5,814 bases of DNA from Clostridioides sp. (GCA_031272305.1 JAISUA010000103.1:1-5814); one strand, 5' to 3'; positions 1 to 5,722 are shown, counted from the stretch's first letter. Numbers and translations: made by a program. Notes: a model not told the origin generated them from the sequence alone.

Positions 1-191
1 GTTATCAAGTTTACAGTGAATAGAAAAAAGTATATGAAGATGTAGAGGAATATTAAGAATATATAGAGAAAATTTGATGGATTGGTAAGAAGATGTACTA
101 TATTATCTGATATTGTAGTAAGTTGTTTTTAGATATATTATTGAAAACTTAGATAAAGATACTGTTGTAGTGAATAAATAATTTTCATAAT

Positions 192-234
192 AAGACTTAT
201 AGGAACTTGAAATAAAACCAAGAAAATAAGTCTT
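192..234. repeat. Inverted repeat, 9-bp perfect arms
   Basis: AAGACTTAT at 192-200 is exactly complementary to ATAAGTCTT at 226-234, with a 25-nt spacer. Neither side is followed by a T-run, so it does not look like an intrinsic terminator. It is the first of a series of inverted repeats in this stretch. Confidence 0.5.
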
Positions 235-249
235 GAAAAAACTGAGATA

Positions 250-323
250 GAAAATCTATGATTTTCGTAATCAAGTTTCCTAATTGGTTCGAACATAGAT
301 TTTCGTTTTTCAACGAAAATCTA
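250..323. repeat. Overlapping inverted repeats forming alternative hairpins
   Basis: TAGATTTTCGTT (296-307) and AACGAAAATCTA (312-323) form a perfect 12-bp stem around a 4-nt loop. The left arm of this hairpin can instead pair upstream: GAAAATCTATG (250-260) is complementary to CATAGATTTTC (294-304) over 11 bp. The motif GATTTTCGT also occurs at 260-268. The two folds exclude each other. No T-run follows the strong hairpin on the plus strand, so a simple terminator is unlikely. It could be a mobile palindromic repeat or a structured RNA. Confidence 0.65.
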
Positions 324-401
324 GTTCTCATAATAAATTTATGATTCAGGAAATATAAAATTTAATAAAGAGTTATAAGATAGTACATAGAATTATTATT
401 T

Positions 402-410
402 AAAGGAGGT
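402..410 (+). promoter_or_regulatory. Ribosome binding site of the 422 membrane-protein gene
   Basis: AAAGGAGGT is an almost perfect Shine-Dalgarno sequence, 11 nt before the ATG at 422. It supports this start codon and the reality of the gene. Confidence 0.85.
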
Positions 411-421
411 AGGAATTTAAG

Positions 422-1576
422 ATGAGTCGAAAAAACAATAAAAAACAAAAAAGTAACAAAATCGGAAGAAAAATTTGTAAGAAATATTATACAAAAAATA
501 ATTATAATGCATTTGTTAATTTTATTGAAAAAAATAAAGATATTATTATATCAATTGTAAGTTTAGTATATGGTGTAATATATTATTGCTATAAAAGAAA
601 TTATCAAATTAATTGTCAAAATTTTTATGGTATTCCAAGTATATATTTTAATTATAATATAAATGATAAGCTTATATATTTAGCTCTTATCATATTTTTA
701 GTATTCATACTAATCAATCCGATGAGAAAAGTTGAAAGTATAAATAAATCTGACAAATTATCCAATATAAATTTGAGGATTTTCTTTTCGATTCTATTTG
801 GAGTGATAATAAGCTTAGTTAATTCAGTTAATTTTATAGAAATAGTGAAACAAATAGATGAGAATCATTTGTATTTTGAACGATTAAATAAGGAGCCTTC
901 AAAAATATGGTTAATATTAATTATTTTGACAACAATTGAAACATTAATCACATCAACATTAAGAATGAATTTATCAAATATAAAAAAAGAATCAACATGG
1001 AAAAAACATATACCACTACTATCAAAATTTGTGATTTACTTTGCTTTTAATATAGCAATTATGGTATTTGGTTTTGAACCAATTATCAATTTTTCAATTA
1101 AACATTCTGAAATAATAATTCAGATAATAGTTTGGTCAATAATTTTAATGCCGATTATAACAATGGTAGGAATAAATTTCTTAAATAGCAAAATAGAATC
1201 AGTATGGAAAAAAATTGTACGACCATTTTTTATATTTTGTTTTATTTCAACTATATCAATTATGGTAATAGGTGCAACACTTACGTTGTATAAATCAGTA
1301 AAAGATAAAACAAATTATGAATTTGTTACGATTGAAAATGAACACTATGTAGTACTTTCTCATGTAGAGGAAAAGATACTTATAGTTCCTTATAAAGTTG
1401 ATAAAGTTAATAAAGTTGAAAAGTACACATACTATACAGGTGAATACGAATTAAAAAATATAGAGGATGCTATATTTGAATATCGAGATATAAAAAGTTC
1501 TCCATCAATATGTCGATGTAGAGTACAACAAGAACAACAAGAACAATGTCGATGTCAAGTAAAACAAGAACAATAA
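422..1576 (+). CDS. Multi-pass membrane protein of unknown function
   Basis: I do not recognise this 384-residue protein. The N-terminus is very basic (Lys/Asn-rich, residues 1-28). Hydrophobic stretches at about 41-57, 84-98, 118-137, 162-180, 203-221, 231-254 and 268-290 suggest seven membrane segments. A soluble C-terminal part of about 95 residues follows. It contains a KVDKVNKVEK run (325-334) and ends in a repeated CRCxVxQEQ motif (364-372 and 376-384). There is no signal-peptide cleavage pattern, nucleotide-binding motif or obvious catalytic signature. The ATG at 422 is chosen because of the AAAGGAGGT site before it. The gene stands alone: the upstream DNA has no gene, and the next gene on its strand starts 440 bp downstream behind its own promoter. 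The very AT-rich, Ile/Asn/Lys-heavy coding differs from hydG and suggests a fast-evolving or acquired accessory gene. Existence of the gene is well supported; its function is open. Confidence 0.8.
   Translation: MSRKNNKKQKSNKIGRKICKKYYTKNNYNAFVNFIEKNKDIIISIVSLVYGVIYYCYKRNYQINCQNFYGIPSIYFNYNINDKLIYLALIIFLVFILINPMRKVESINKSDKLSNINLRIFFSILFGVIISLVNSVNFIEIVKQIDENHLYFERLNKEPSKIWLILIILTTIETLITSTLRMNLSNIKKESTWKKHIPLLSKFVIYFAFNIAIMVFGFEPIINFSIKHSEIIIQIIVWSIILMPIITMVGINFLNSKIESVWKKIVRPFFIFCFISTISIMVIGATLTLYKSVKDKTNYEFVTIENEHYVVLSHVEEKILIVPYKVDKVNKVEKYTYYTGEYELKNIEDAIFEYRDIKSSPSICRCRVQQEQQEQCRCQVKQEQ
1392..1418 (+). repeat. 9-bp tandem repeat, three copies, inside the membrane-protein gene
   Basis: ATAAAGTTG, ATAAAGTTA and ATAAAGTTG follow each other directly. 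They encode the KV/DKV/NKV run of the C-terminal domain. Being a multiple of three, a copy-number change would lengthen or shorten the protein without shifting the frame. Confidence 0.8.
1511..1573 (+). repeat. Imperfect direct repeat encoding the CRCxVxQEQ tail
   Basis: A 36-bp unit (1511-1546) beginning TGTCGATGT is followed at once by a shorter 27-bp version (1547-1573), which ends directly at the stop codon. Within the first unit CAAGAA/CAA is itself duplicated (QEQQEQ). The product is a Cys/Arg/Gln-rich tail with two CxC pairs, unlike the rest of the protein. Confidence 0.75.
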
Positions 1577-1703
1577 TAGGCTTCAATATATATAAAAAGA
1601 TATACAAAGGTTTTGTAATAAATTACTGTAACAATAATTTTTCATGTATATCAAACATTATCTAAAAAGATTTTTTATATTTATAAATTATATATATGAG
1701 AAT

Positions 1704-1755
1704 AGAAGAAAAAGGATGCTAATTTTAAAATAAAATTTATTAAATGTTAGCATCC
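1704..1755 (-). terminator. Hairpin with T-run only on the minus strand
   Basis: GGATGCTAA (1714-1722) and TTAGCATCC (1747-1755) form a perfect 9-bp stem around an AT-rich interior that can pair further (AATAA/TTATT). Read on the minus strand, the stem is followed by TTTTTCTTCT, the layout of an intrinsic terminator. On the plus strand no T-run follows. No minus-strand gene immediately to the right uses it, so it may be a relic, a barrier to antisense transcription, or just a repeat element. Confidence 0.4.
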
Positions 1756-1805
1756 GAAATTATCCGAAATTATGATAAATATAAAATTATGATAAATATA
1801 AATAT
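1752..1805. repeat. Two adjacent short tandem duplications
   Basis: ATCCGAAATT occurs twice head to tail (1752-1761, 1762-1771). Directly after it a 17-bp unit starting ATGATAAATATAAA is present at 1772-1788 and, with small changes at its end, at 1789-1805. They look like replication-slippage products, and no function is evident. Confidence 0.7.
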
Positions 1806-1854
1806 AATTTTATTGAAAAAGTAAAAAATATTTAATAATTTTTTATCAAACATA

Positions 1855-1883
1855 TTGACTTTATATGATATTTATTATATAAA
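1855..1883 (+). promoter_or_regulatory. Probable sigma-A-type promoter of the TM1266-family/hydG unit
   Basis: TTGACT (1855-1860) and TATAAA (1878-1883) are separated by 17 bp, which would put the transcript start near 1890. An alternative is TTTATC (1842-1847) with TATGAT (1864-1869), starting near 1876. The choice matters: the earlier start would include the 5' hairpin TTAGGT/ATCTAA (1884-1903), while the later one would put the leader-peptide ribosome binding site at the very 5' end of the RNA. Confidence 0.55.
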
Positions 1884-1902
1884 TTAGGTAGAGGTTCATC
1901 TA

Positions 1903-1956
1903 ATGCGAAAATTAATATTGACGCAAAAGAGAGCGAGAAATATTACAAAACTTTGA
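1903..1956 (+). CDS. Possible 17-residue leader peptide
   Basis: An ATG at 1903 opens a short frame encoding MRKLILTQKRARNITKL and ending with TGA at 1954-1956. AGAGG at 1890-1894 lies 8 nt before the ATG, a reasonable Shine-Dalgarno site. The frame lies exactly over the 5' arm of the proposed antiterminator (1922-1933), so a ribosome moving through it would mask that arm and favour the terminator, while a stalled or absent ribosome would leave it free. The peptide is basic (three Arg, three Lys) with no strong run of one amino acid. It uses CGA, ACG and GCG, probably uncommon codons in such AT-rich DNA. Whether it is translated is unknown. Confidence 0.4.
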   Translation: MRKLILTQKRARNITKL

Positions 1957-1984
1957 AACTACACTTTATGTTTGTAATAGATAG

Positions 1985-2017
1985 ACTCTCTCTTTGCGAA
2001 AAAGAGGGAGTTTTTTT
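1985..2017 (+). terminator. Intrinsic terminator abutting the TM1266-family start codon
   Basis: ACTCTCTCTTT (1985-1995) pairs with AAAGAGGGAGT (2001-2011) in an 11-bp stem with one T-G wobble and a GCGAA loop. An unbroken T-run (2011-2017) follows. The next three bases are the ATG of the TM1266-family gene. The 3' arm also contains that gene's ribosome binding site, so the same hairpin could block both transcription and translation. Confidence 0.8.
2004..2010 (+). promoter_or_regulatory. Ribosome binding site inside the terminator stem
   Basis: GAGGGAG lies 7 nt before the ATG at 2018 and fixes that codon as the start. An in-frame TTG at 1994 is upstream but sits in the terminator and has no suitable binding site. 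The site is fully paired when the terminator hairpin forms and free when the antiterminator forms. Confidence 0.75.
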
Positions 2018-2281
2018 ATGGAAAACACAGATAAAAGAGTGGCTATTGTAGGTATAATCGTAGAAAATCTTGATAAGGCAAGCGAAATAAATGCTATATT
2101 GCATGAATATTCGGAGTTTATCATAGGAAGAATGGGAATACCTTATCGCGAAAAGCATTTGAGCATAATGAGTATTGCCATTGACGCACCTAATAATGTG
2201 ATAAATGCCTTAACAGGCAGGATTGGAAGATTAGAAGGCGTATTTGCAAAAGCAACATATTCAACTTACAATAAAAAATAA
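2018..2281 (+). CDS. TM1266-family putative regulator of the [FeFe]-hydrogenase system
   Basis: The product is 87 residues long and resembles the small ACT-like (ferredoxin-like fold) proteins known as the TM1266 family, annotated as putative iron-only hydrogenase system regulators. Recognisable features are the N-terminal strand RVAIVGIIVEN, the helix with LDKASEINAILHEYSE, the central FIIGRMGIPYREK segment, then LSIMSIAIDAPNNVINALTGRIGRL and the closing FAKATYS strand. The length is normal for the family and there is no DNA-binding domain, so the regulatory role is a family annotation and not visible in the sequence. hydG starts 131 bp downstream on the same strand with no clear terminator or promoter between, so the two are probably co-transcribed. 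Expression is likely controlled by the leader and terminator that end at its start codon. Confidence 0.85.
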   Translation: MENTDKRVAIVGIIVENLDKASEINAILHEYSEFIIGRMGIPYREKHLSIMSIAIDAPNNVINALTGRIGRLEGVFAKATYSTYNKK

Positions 2282-2283
2282 TA

Positions 2284-2388
2284 CTTGCGATAACTTATAT
2301 TAAAAACAATGTTGCAAGTCTTATAGCAATAAAAATTATAGTTATTTCAAAAAGTTTTGTATTACGTTCTGGTGAGCACAAAAATACA
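2284..2388 (+). other. TM1266-hydG spacer with weak stem-loops
   Basis: ACTTGC (2284... with a 3-nt bulge and AAC) can pair with GTTGCAAGT (2311-2319). A second stem, TGTATT (2358-2363) with AATACA (2383-2388), has a partly paired interior around GGTG. Neither is followed by a T-run. They may influence RNA stability, or they may be chance. No promoter for hydG is evident. Confidence 0.25.
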
Positions 2389-2395
2389 CATTTTG

Positions 2396-2403
2396 AAGGA
2401 GAG
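2396..2403 (+). promoter_or_regulatory. Ribosome binding site of hydG
   Basis: AAGGAGAG lies 9 nt before the ATG at 2413 and supports that start. Confidence 0.85.
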
Positions 2404-2412
2404 AATAAAATT

Positions 2413-3852
2413 ATGTACAATCCTAAATCACTTGTAGCTGATGAATTTATTGATCATCAAGAAGTGCTTGACACATTAGAATACGCAGAAAAGAACAAGG
2501 ACAACGTTGAACTTATAGACAGTTTACTAGAAAAAGCAAGACCTAGAAAAACTAAAGATGGAGTAAGCTGTGCAGGACTTACTCATAGAGAAGCATCTGT
2601 ACTTTTAGCTTGCGAAATTCCTGAAAAAATCGAAAAAATGTACGAATTAGCAGCAGAAATAAAGCAAGCGTTTTACGGAGATAGAATAGTAATGTTTGCA
2701 CCACTTTATCTTTCAAATTATTGTATAAATGGATGTGTATACTGTCCATATCACAATCAAAACAAGAATATACCTAGAAAAAAATTGACTCAAGAAGAAA
2801 TCAAAAAGGAAGTAATTGCACTTCAAGATATGGGTCATAAGAGAATAGCGATAGAATCTGGCGAAGATCCAGTAGCAAATCCTATAGAATATATTCTTGA
2901 ATCTATGAAAACTATTTACTCTATTAATCATAAAAATGGTGCAATTCGTAGAGCAAATGTAAATATAGCAGCTACTACTGTTGAAAACTATAGAAAATTA
3001 AAAGAAGCAGGAATAGGAACATATATATTATTCCAAGAAACTTACCACAAAGAAAGCTATCTAAAACTTCATCCAACTGGTCCAAAACATGATTATAATT
3101 ATCATACAGAAGCAATGGACAGAGCTATGGAAGGTGGAATAGATGACGTAGGTCTTGGAGTATTATTTGGACTTGAGTTATATAGATATGAATTTGCAGG
3201 ACTACTTATGCATGCAGAACATTTGGAAGCTGTACATGGAGTAGGACCTCATACAGTAAGCATGCCTAGAATCAAGCGTGCTGATGATATAGATCCTTCT
3301 ACATTCGACAATGGAATAGATGATGATGTTTTCGCTAAATTATGTGCACTTGTAAGAATATCTTTGCCATATACAGGTATGATTATTTCTACAAGAGAAA
3401 ATCAAGCACTTCGTGAAAGAGTATTGAAACTTGGTGTATCTCAAATAAGTGGAGGTTCTCGTACATCTGTAGGAGGATATGAAACTGAAGTGAGACCTCA
3501 CGATACAGAACAATTCGATGTAAGTGATGAACGTACTTTAGATGAAGTTGTAAGATGGCTTATGGAAATGGGATATATCCCTAGTTTCTGTACAGCATGT
3601 TATCGTGAAGGAAGAACAGGAGATAGATTTATGTCACTATGTAAGAGTGGTCAAATCCAAAACTGTTGCCATCCAAATGCTTTGATGACACTTAAAGAAT
3701 TCCTTATGGACTATGCTTCTGATGAAACAAAAAAAGTTGGAGAAGAATTAATCAAAGAACAAAGCAAGAATATTCCTAATGAAGTCGTAAAAAATAAAAT
3801 CGTAGGATGGCTTGATGATATAGAAAAAGGACAAAGAGATTTTAGAATTTAG
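2413..3852 (+). CDS. hydG: [FeFe]-hydrogenase maturase HydG (radical SAM tyrosine lyase)
   Basis: HydG cleaves tyrosine to p-cresol and, through dehydroglycine, produces the CO and cyanide ligands of the hydrogenase H-cluster in an Fe-bound form. The 479-residue length suits the family. The radical SAM cluster motif CxxxCxxC is at C104, C108 and C111 (CINGCVYC), followed by the SAM-domain barrel with IAIESGEDP (145-153) and ILFQETYH (205-212). The C-terminal CX2CX22C motif that binds the auxiliary cluster is intact at C393, C396 and C419, which separates HydG from ThiH. C410 and C418 are additional cysteines. The gene lies behind the TM1266-family gene and ends at a good terminator. hydE and hydF, needed for the same pathway, are not in this window. 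The codon composition is less AT-extreme than the membrane-protein gene upstream, as expected for a conserved gene. Confidence 0.97.
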   Translation: MYNPKSLVADEFIDHQEVLDTLEYAEKNKDNVELIDSLLEKARPRKTKDGVSCAGLTHREASVLLACEIPEKIEKMYELAAEIKQAFYGDRIVMFAPLYLSNYCINGCVYCPYHNQNKNIPRKKLTQEEIKKEVIALQDMGHKRIAIESGEDPVANPIEYILESMKTIYSINHKNGAIRRANVNIAATTVENYRKLKEAGIGTYILFQETYHKESYLKLHPTGPKHDYNYHTEAMDRAMEGGIDDVGLGVLFGLELYRYEFAGLLMHAEHLEAVHGVGPHTVSMPRIKRADDIDPSTFDNGIDDDVFAKLCALVRISLPYTGMIISTRENQALRERVLKLGVSQISGGSRTSVGGYETEVRPHDTEQFDVSDERTLDEVVRWLMEMGYIPSFCTACYREGRTGDRFMSLCKSGQIQNCCHPNALMTLKEFLMDYASDETKKVGEELIKEQSKNIPNEVVKNKIVGWLDDIEKGQRDFRI

Positions 3853-3920
3853 TTGTAAAAAATGATTTTATTTATAAATTGCTATAACAAATTGAACTAC
3901 CGTTATTTTTAATTTACATT

Positions 3921-3951
3921 AAGAACTGCAATTAATTTTGCAGTTCTTTTT
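3921..3951 (+). terminator. Rho-independent terminator after hydG
   Basis: AAGAACTGCAA (3921-3931) and TTGCAGTTCTT (3938-3948) form a perfect 11-bp stem with a 6-nt loop, and the T-run covers 3947-3951. It lies about 70 bp after the hydG stop codon. The reverse orientation lacks a T-run, so it probably does not end the convergent minus-strand operon. Confidence 0.9.
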
Positions 3952-4027
3952 AAATAACATATAATTCTTCGTCAAACTTTTCCTCTAGAGTGCGATAATC
4001 TAAGATTTTCCTTACAGAATAATTCAT
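3950..4027 (-). pseudogene. Possible 25-codon gene remnant
   Basis: A minus-strand frame begins at an ATG at 4025-4027 and ends with TAA at 3950-3952. It contains the plausible protein-like run VRKILDYRTLEEKFDEELY. There is no ribosome binding site, and an in-frame stop lies two codons upstream of the ATG. It is therefore more likely the broken-off end of a former gene than a working small gene, and it may be chance. No family is recognised. Confidence 0.25.
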
Positions 4028-4065
4028 TAAATATTATGTTTCAATTTTACACATAGCAATTATTT

Positions 4066-4980
4066 TTATACATATTTATTATAAAGTTCAAAGAATTCGT
4101 CTGAAGATACACTATCAAGCCAATTTTTATCAGGATACAAAAATTTATAATCATTACATTTAACAAGTTCATCGTCTTTAGTATCAATTATACAAGGTAA
4201 AAGCGAAGCTGATTTTACGAAAAAATCGCAAAAATCTTTTGAAATAATAGATCTTATTACTTCTATCATAATTTCTTCGTCAATTGATGTATTGGCACAA
4301 ATGTAAGATGGAAGTGCAATTGCTCCATCGCTTGGATAAGTCATAAATAGAGTTTTATCATCTGCACGTTTTGCGTATACACTAGGAGTGATAGCCAATT
4401 TATTAGAACCTAGTTTTATTTCATTGAAGGCTTGTATAGGCATATTCACAATACTAGAGTTTGATAGGAATTTTTCTACAGATTCTTTTCCATATTTGCT
4501 CCAAATGGCTTTGACTATAGATTTTGCACCTGAATTATTTACACCACCTATTACAGTAGATGTATTATTTATTATAATATCTTCTATAGAACTAACCTTT
4601 CCATCACAATTGTTGTTATAAGAGAATACTAAAGGAATAACTAAAAATGGAAGTAATGTTTCATCAAAGCACATATTTGAACATTTAATTTCTTCTTTAA
4701 TCTCGAAATACTTCGATAAATCATATAGATTTTCTGAAAATTTACCGAAAATATTTTTGTCTTCATATACTTCTAAATCCGTAGAAACTATAATATCTGG
4801 AATGACAGAGTCATCTTTTTTCAAATATTCGTTTAGTTTATATGGAAATCCTATTCCAAAATAAGTAACTTCTAAATTTATTCCTTTTTTGCTTAATATA
4901 TCAGTTATTTTATCTAAATAATCTTTTTCATATTTGTGAAGTATGCAAATATTACTCCAATAAAGTTTAACAGTTTTCAT
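4066..4980 (-). CDS. Substrate-binding-like protein lacking a signal peptide
   Basis: The 304-residue product resembles type 2 periplasmic-binding-protein folds of ABC importers. Supporting segments are PDIIVSTDLEVYED (61-74), LPFLVIPLVFSYNN (110-123), STVIGGVNNSGAKSIVKAIW (141-160), KLAITPSVYAKRADD (194-208) and TYPSDGAIALPSYIC (214-228), which recalls the hinge and ligand region of iron/anion binders. The N-terminus (MKTVKLYWSNICILHKYEK) is not a signal peptide or lipoprotein signal, and eight cysteines suggest a cytoplasmic location. It overlaps the upstream ATPase gene by 14 bp, with its ribosome binding site (AAGGAG, about 4990-4995) inside that gene, so the two are translationally coupled. 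No permease is in the window. It may be a cytoplasmic partner of the ATPase or a repurposed binding protein. The ligand is unknown, and I see no clear terminator behind it. Confidence 0.7.
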   Translation of the reverse strand: MKTVKLYWSNICILHKYEKDYLDKITDILSKKGINLEVTYFGIGFPYKLNEYLKKDDSVIPDIIVSTDLEVYEDKNIFGKFSENLYDLSKYFEIKEEIKCSNMCFDETLLPFLVIPLVFSYNNNCDGKVSSIEDIIINNTSTVIGGVNNSGAKSIVKAIWSKYGKESVEKFLSNSSIVNMPIQAFNEIKLGSNKLAITPSVYAKRADDKTLFMTYPSDGAIALPSYICANTSIDEEIMIEVIRSIISKDFCDFFVKSASLLPCIIDTKDDELVKCNDYKFLYPDKNWLDSVSSDEFFELYNKYV

Positions 4981-5722
4981 TGATAATATCTCCTTTTCTT
5001 AATTTAGTTGCACAATATAACTGAAAGTCATAGATTTCTTTTAGTTTATTTAAAAAGGCTTTTTCTTCTTTTGTCTTATTTATTACTTTGGAAATTCCAC
5101 CATTTTGAACGATTATTCTTTGTTCTGCAATCAAGGCTGTATGAGGGTCGTGAGTCACTATAAAAATCAATTTATCGCTTTTTAATAGAATATCTAAGGC
5201 AACGTTTTTATTGATTCCAGCGTTTTCTATTTCGTCTATTAATACAATAGGATTGTTAGAAATAAGAGCAACATCAGCAATCATCAAAGCACGTGTTTGA
5301 CCACCACTTAAAGAAGTTAGTTCTTGATGTAGATCTATAGGTTCAGCAGTGATAGAATTTGCAACGTCTAATACTTCTTTTACAGATACAGATGTATTGT
5401 TTTTAGATTCTTTGTGTATCAGCAAAAATTGCTCTACAGTTGAATCAAGTACAAATCTCATATTTTGGCTGAGATGAGAAACTAATTGTGTAGAATATTT
5501 ATTTCTAGCATTTATCGAAATTTCTTTGTTATCTACAACGACCTTTCTATTGCTCAGCGAATCGCGATTTACAAATTGTTCAATATCTTTAATCAATCTA
5601 CTTTTTCCAGAACCAGTGTTACCTACAATAGAGTAAATATGTCCACGATAAAATGATATAGATTCGAAATTTTCATTATTTCCAAATTTATCTTTACCTG
5701 AATATATGGTTATACTTTTCAT
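4967..5722 (-). CDS. ABC-type ATP-binding protein
   Basis: This 251-residue protein is a single ABC nucleotide-binding domain. Walker A is GNTGSGKS (34-41), the Q-loop glutamine is probably Q86 (SHLSQNMRF), the signature is LSGGQTRAL (138-146), Walker B is PIVLIDE (158-164) with the catalytic glutamate E164, and the switch histidine is H191 (IVTHD). All residues for ATP hydrolysis are present. The D-loop reads ENAGI instead of the common SALD, which marks a divergent subfamily. It has no membrane segments. The ATG at 5722 is preceded by AGGTGA, 6 nt away. The downstream gene overlaps it by 14 bp, so they form an operon on the minus strand facing hydG. A transporter role is the default assumption, but no permease is visible. 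Its start region is triplicated in the DNA upstream. Confidence 0.85.
   Translation of the reverse strand: MKSITIYSGKDKFGNNENFESISFYRGHIYSIVGNTGSGKSRLIKDIEQFVNRDSLSNRKVVVDNKEISINARNKYSTQLVSHLSQNMRFVLDSTVEQFLLIHKESKNNTSVSVKEVLDVANSITAEPIDLHQELTSLSGGQTRALMIADVALISNNPIVLIDEIENAGINKNVALDILLKSDKLIFIVTHDPHTALIAEQRIIVQNGGISKVINKTKEEKAFLNKLKEIYDFQLYCATKLRKGDIINENC

Larger units (their letters stand above)
1..421. other. Intergenic region without a convincing gene
   Basis: No open frame of useful length is present on either strand. Forward frame 3 over about 3-150 gives short stretches of plausible peptide (for example KKVYEDVEEY at 24-53) separated by stop codons. That could be the decayed end of a gene, but it could equally be chance in AT-rich DNA. 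Positions 190-330 contain several inverted repeats, described separately. I see no strong -35/-10 pair for the gene that starts at 422. A TATAAA at about 354-359 lacks a recognisable -35 partner. Confidence 0.5.
1577..1854. other. AT-rich intergenic stretch without a gene
   Basis: No gene is visible here. A long-range inverted repeat (GATATAC at 1599-1605, GTATATC at 1646-1652) and a weak 4-bp hairpin before a T-run (1660-1676) lie where a terminator for the membrane-protein gene would be expected. Neither is convincing. A stronger hairpin (1714-1755) and two tandem duplications (1752-1805) follow and are listed separately. Confidence 0.5.
1885..2017 (+). promoter_or_regulatory. Candidate attenuator leader with terminator/antiterminator folds
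   Basis: The leader can form competing structures. The terminator 5' arm and loop (CTCTCTCTTTGCG, 1986-1998) can pair instead with CGCAAAAGAGAG (1922-1933): CGCAAA with TTTGCG and GAGAG with CTCTC, bulging A1928. This would act as an antiterminator. It encloses a further stem, ATTACAAAAC (1942-1951) with GTTTGTAAT (1970-1978), bulging A1950. Upstream, TGCG (1904-1907) can pair with CGCA (1922-1925), which would release the terminator. I do not recognise the conserved core of a known riboswitch or T-box. Regulation of the downstream hydrogenase-maturation genes is inferred. Confidence 0.6.

Noticed and set aside
1..190. Decayed gene in forward frame 3
   Set aside because: Protein-like fragments exist between stop codons but are rich in AT-encoded residues and match no family I know, so chance cannot be excluded.
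1655..1680. Terminator of the 422 gene at a 4-bp hairpin before a T-run
   Set aside because: The stem is only ATCT/AGAT, too weak for a confident intrinsic terminator.
1885..1985. Lysine riboswitch or T-box leader
   Set aside because: GGTAGAGGT recalls the start of the lysine riboswitch core, but the remaining conserved elements are missing and the leader is too short. The T-box GGTGGNACCGCG motif is also absent.
1994..2017. TTG at 1994 as the start of the TM1266-family gene
   Set aside because: It would add eight residues encoded by the terminator loop and stem (RKRGSFF). The ATG at 2018 has a well-spaced GAGGGAG site and gives the usual family N-terminus.
1943..2158. Minus-strand open frame of 71 codons
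   Set aside because: It lies opposite the leader and the TM1266-family gene, has no ribosome binding site and encodes no recognisable protein.
2713..2931. Minus-strand open frame of 72 codons
   Set aside because: It is the antisense shadow of the conserved hydG radical SAM region.
4388..4621. Plus-strand open frame of 77 codons
   Set aside because: It is the antisense shadow of the substrate-binding-like gene, whose protein features are clear.
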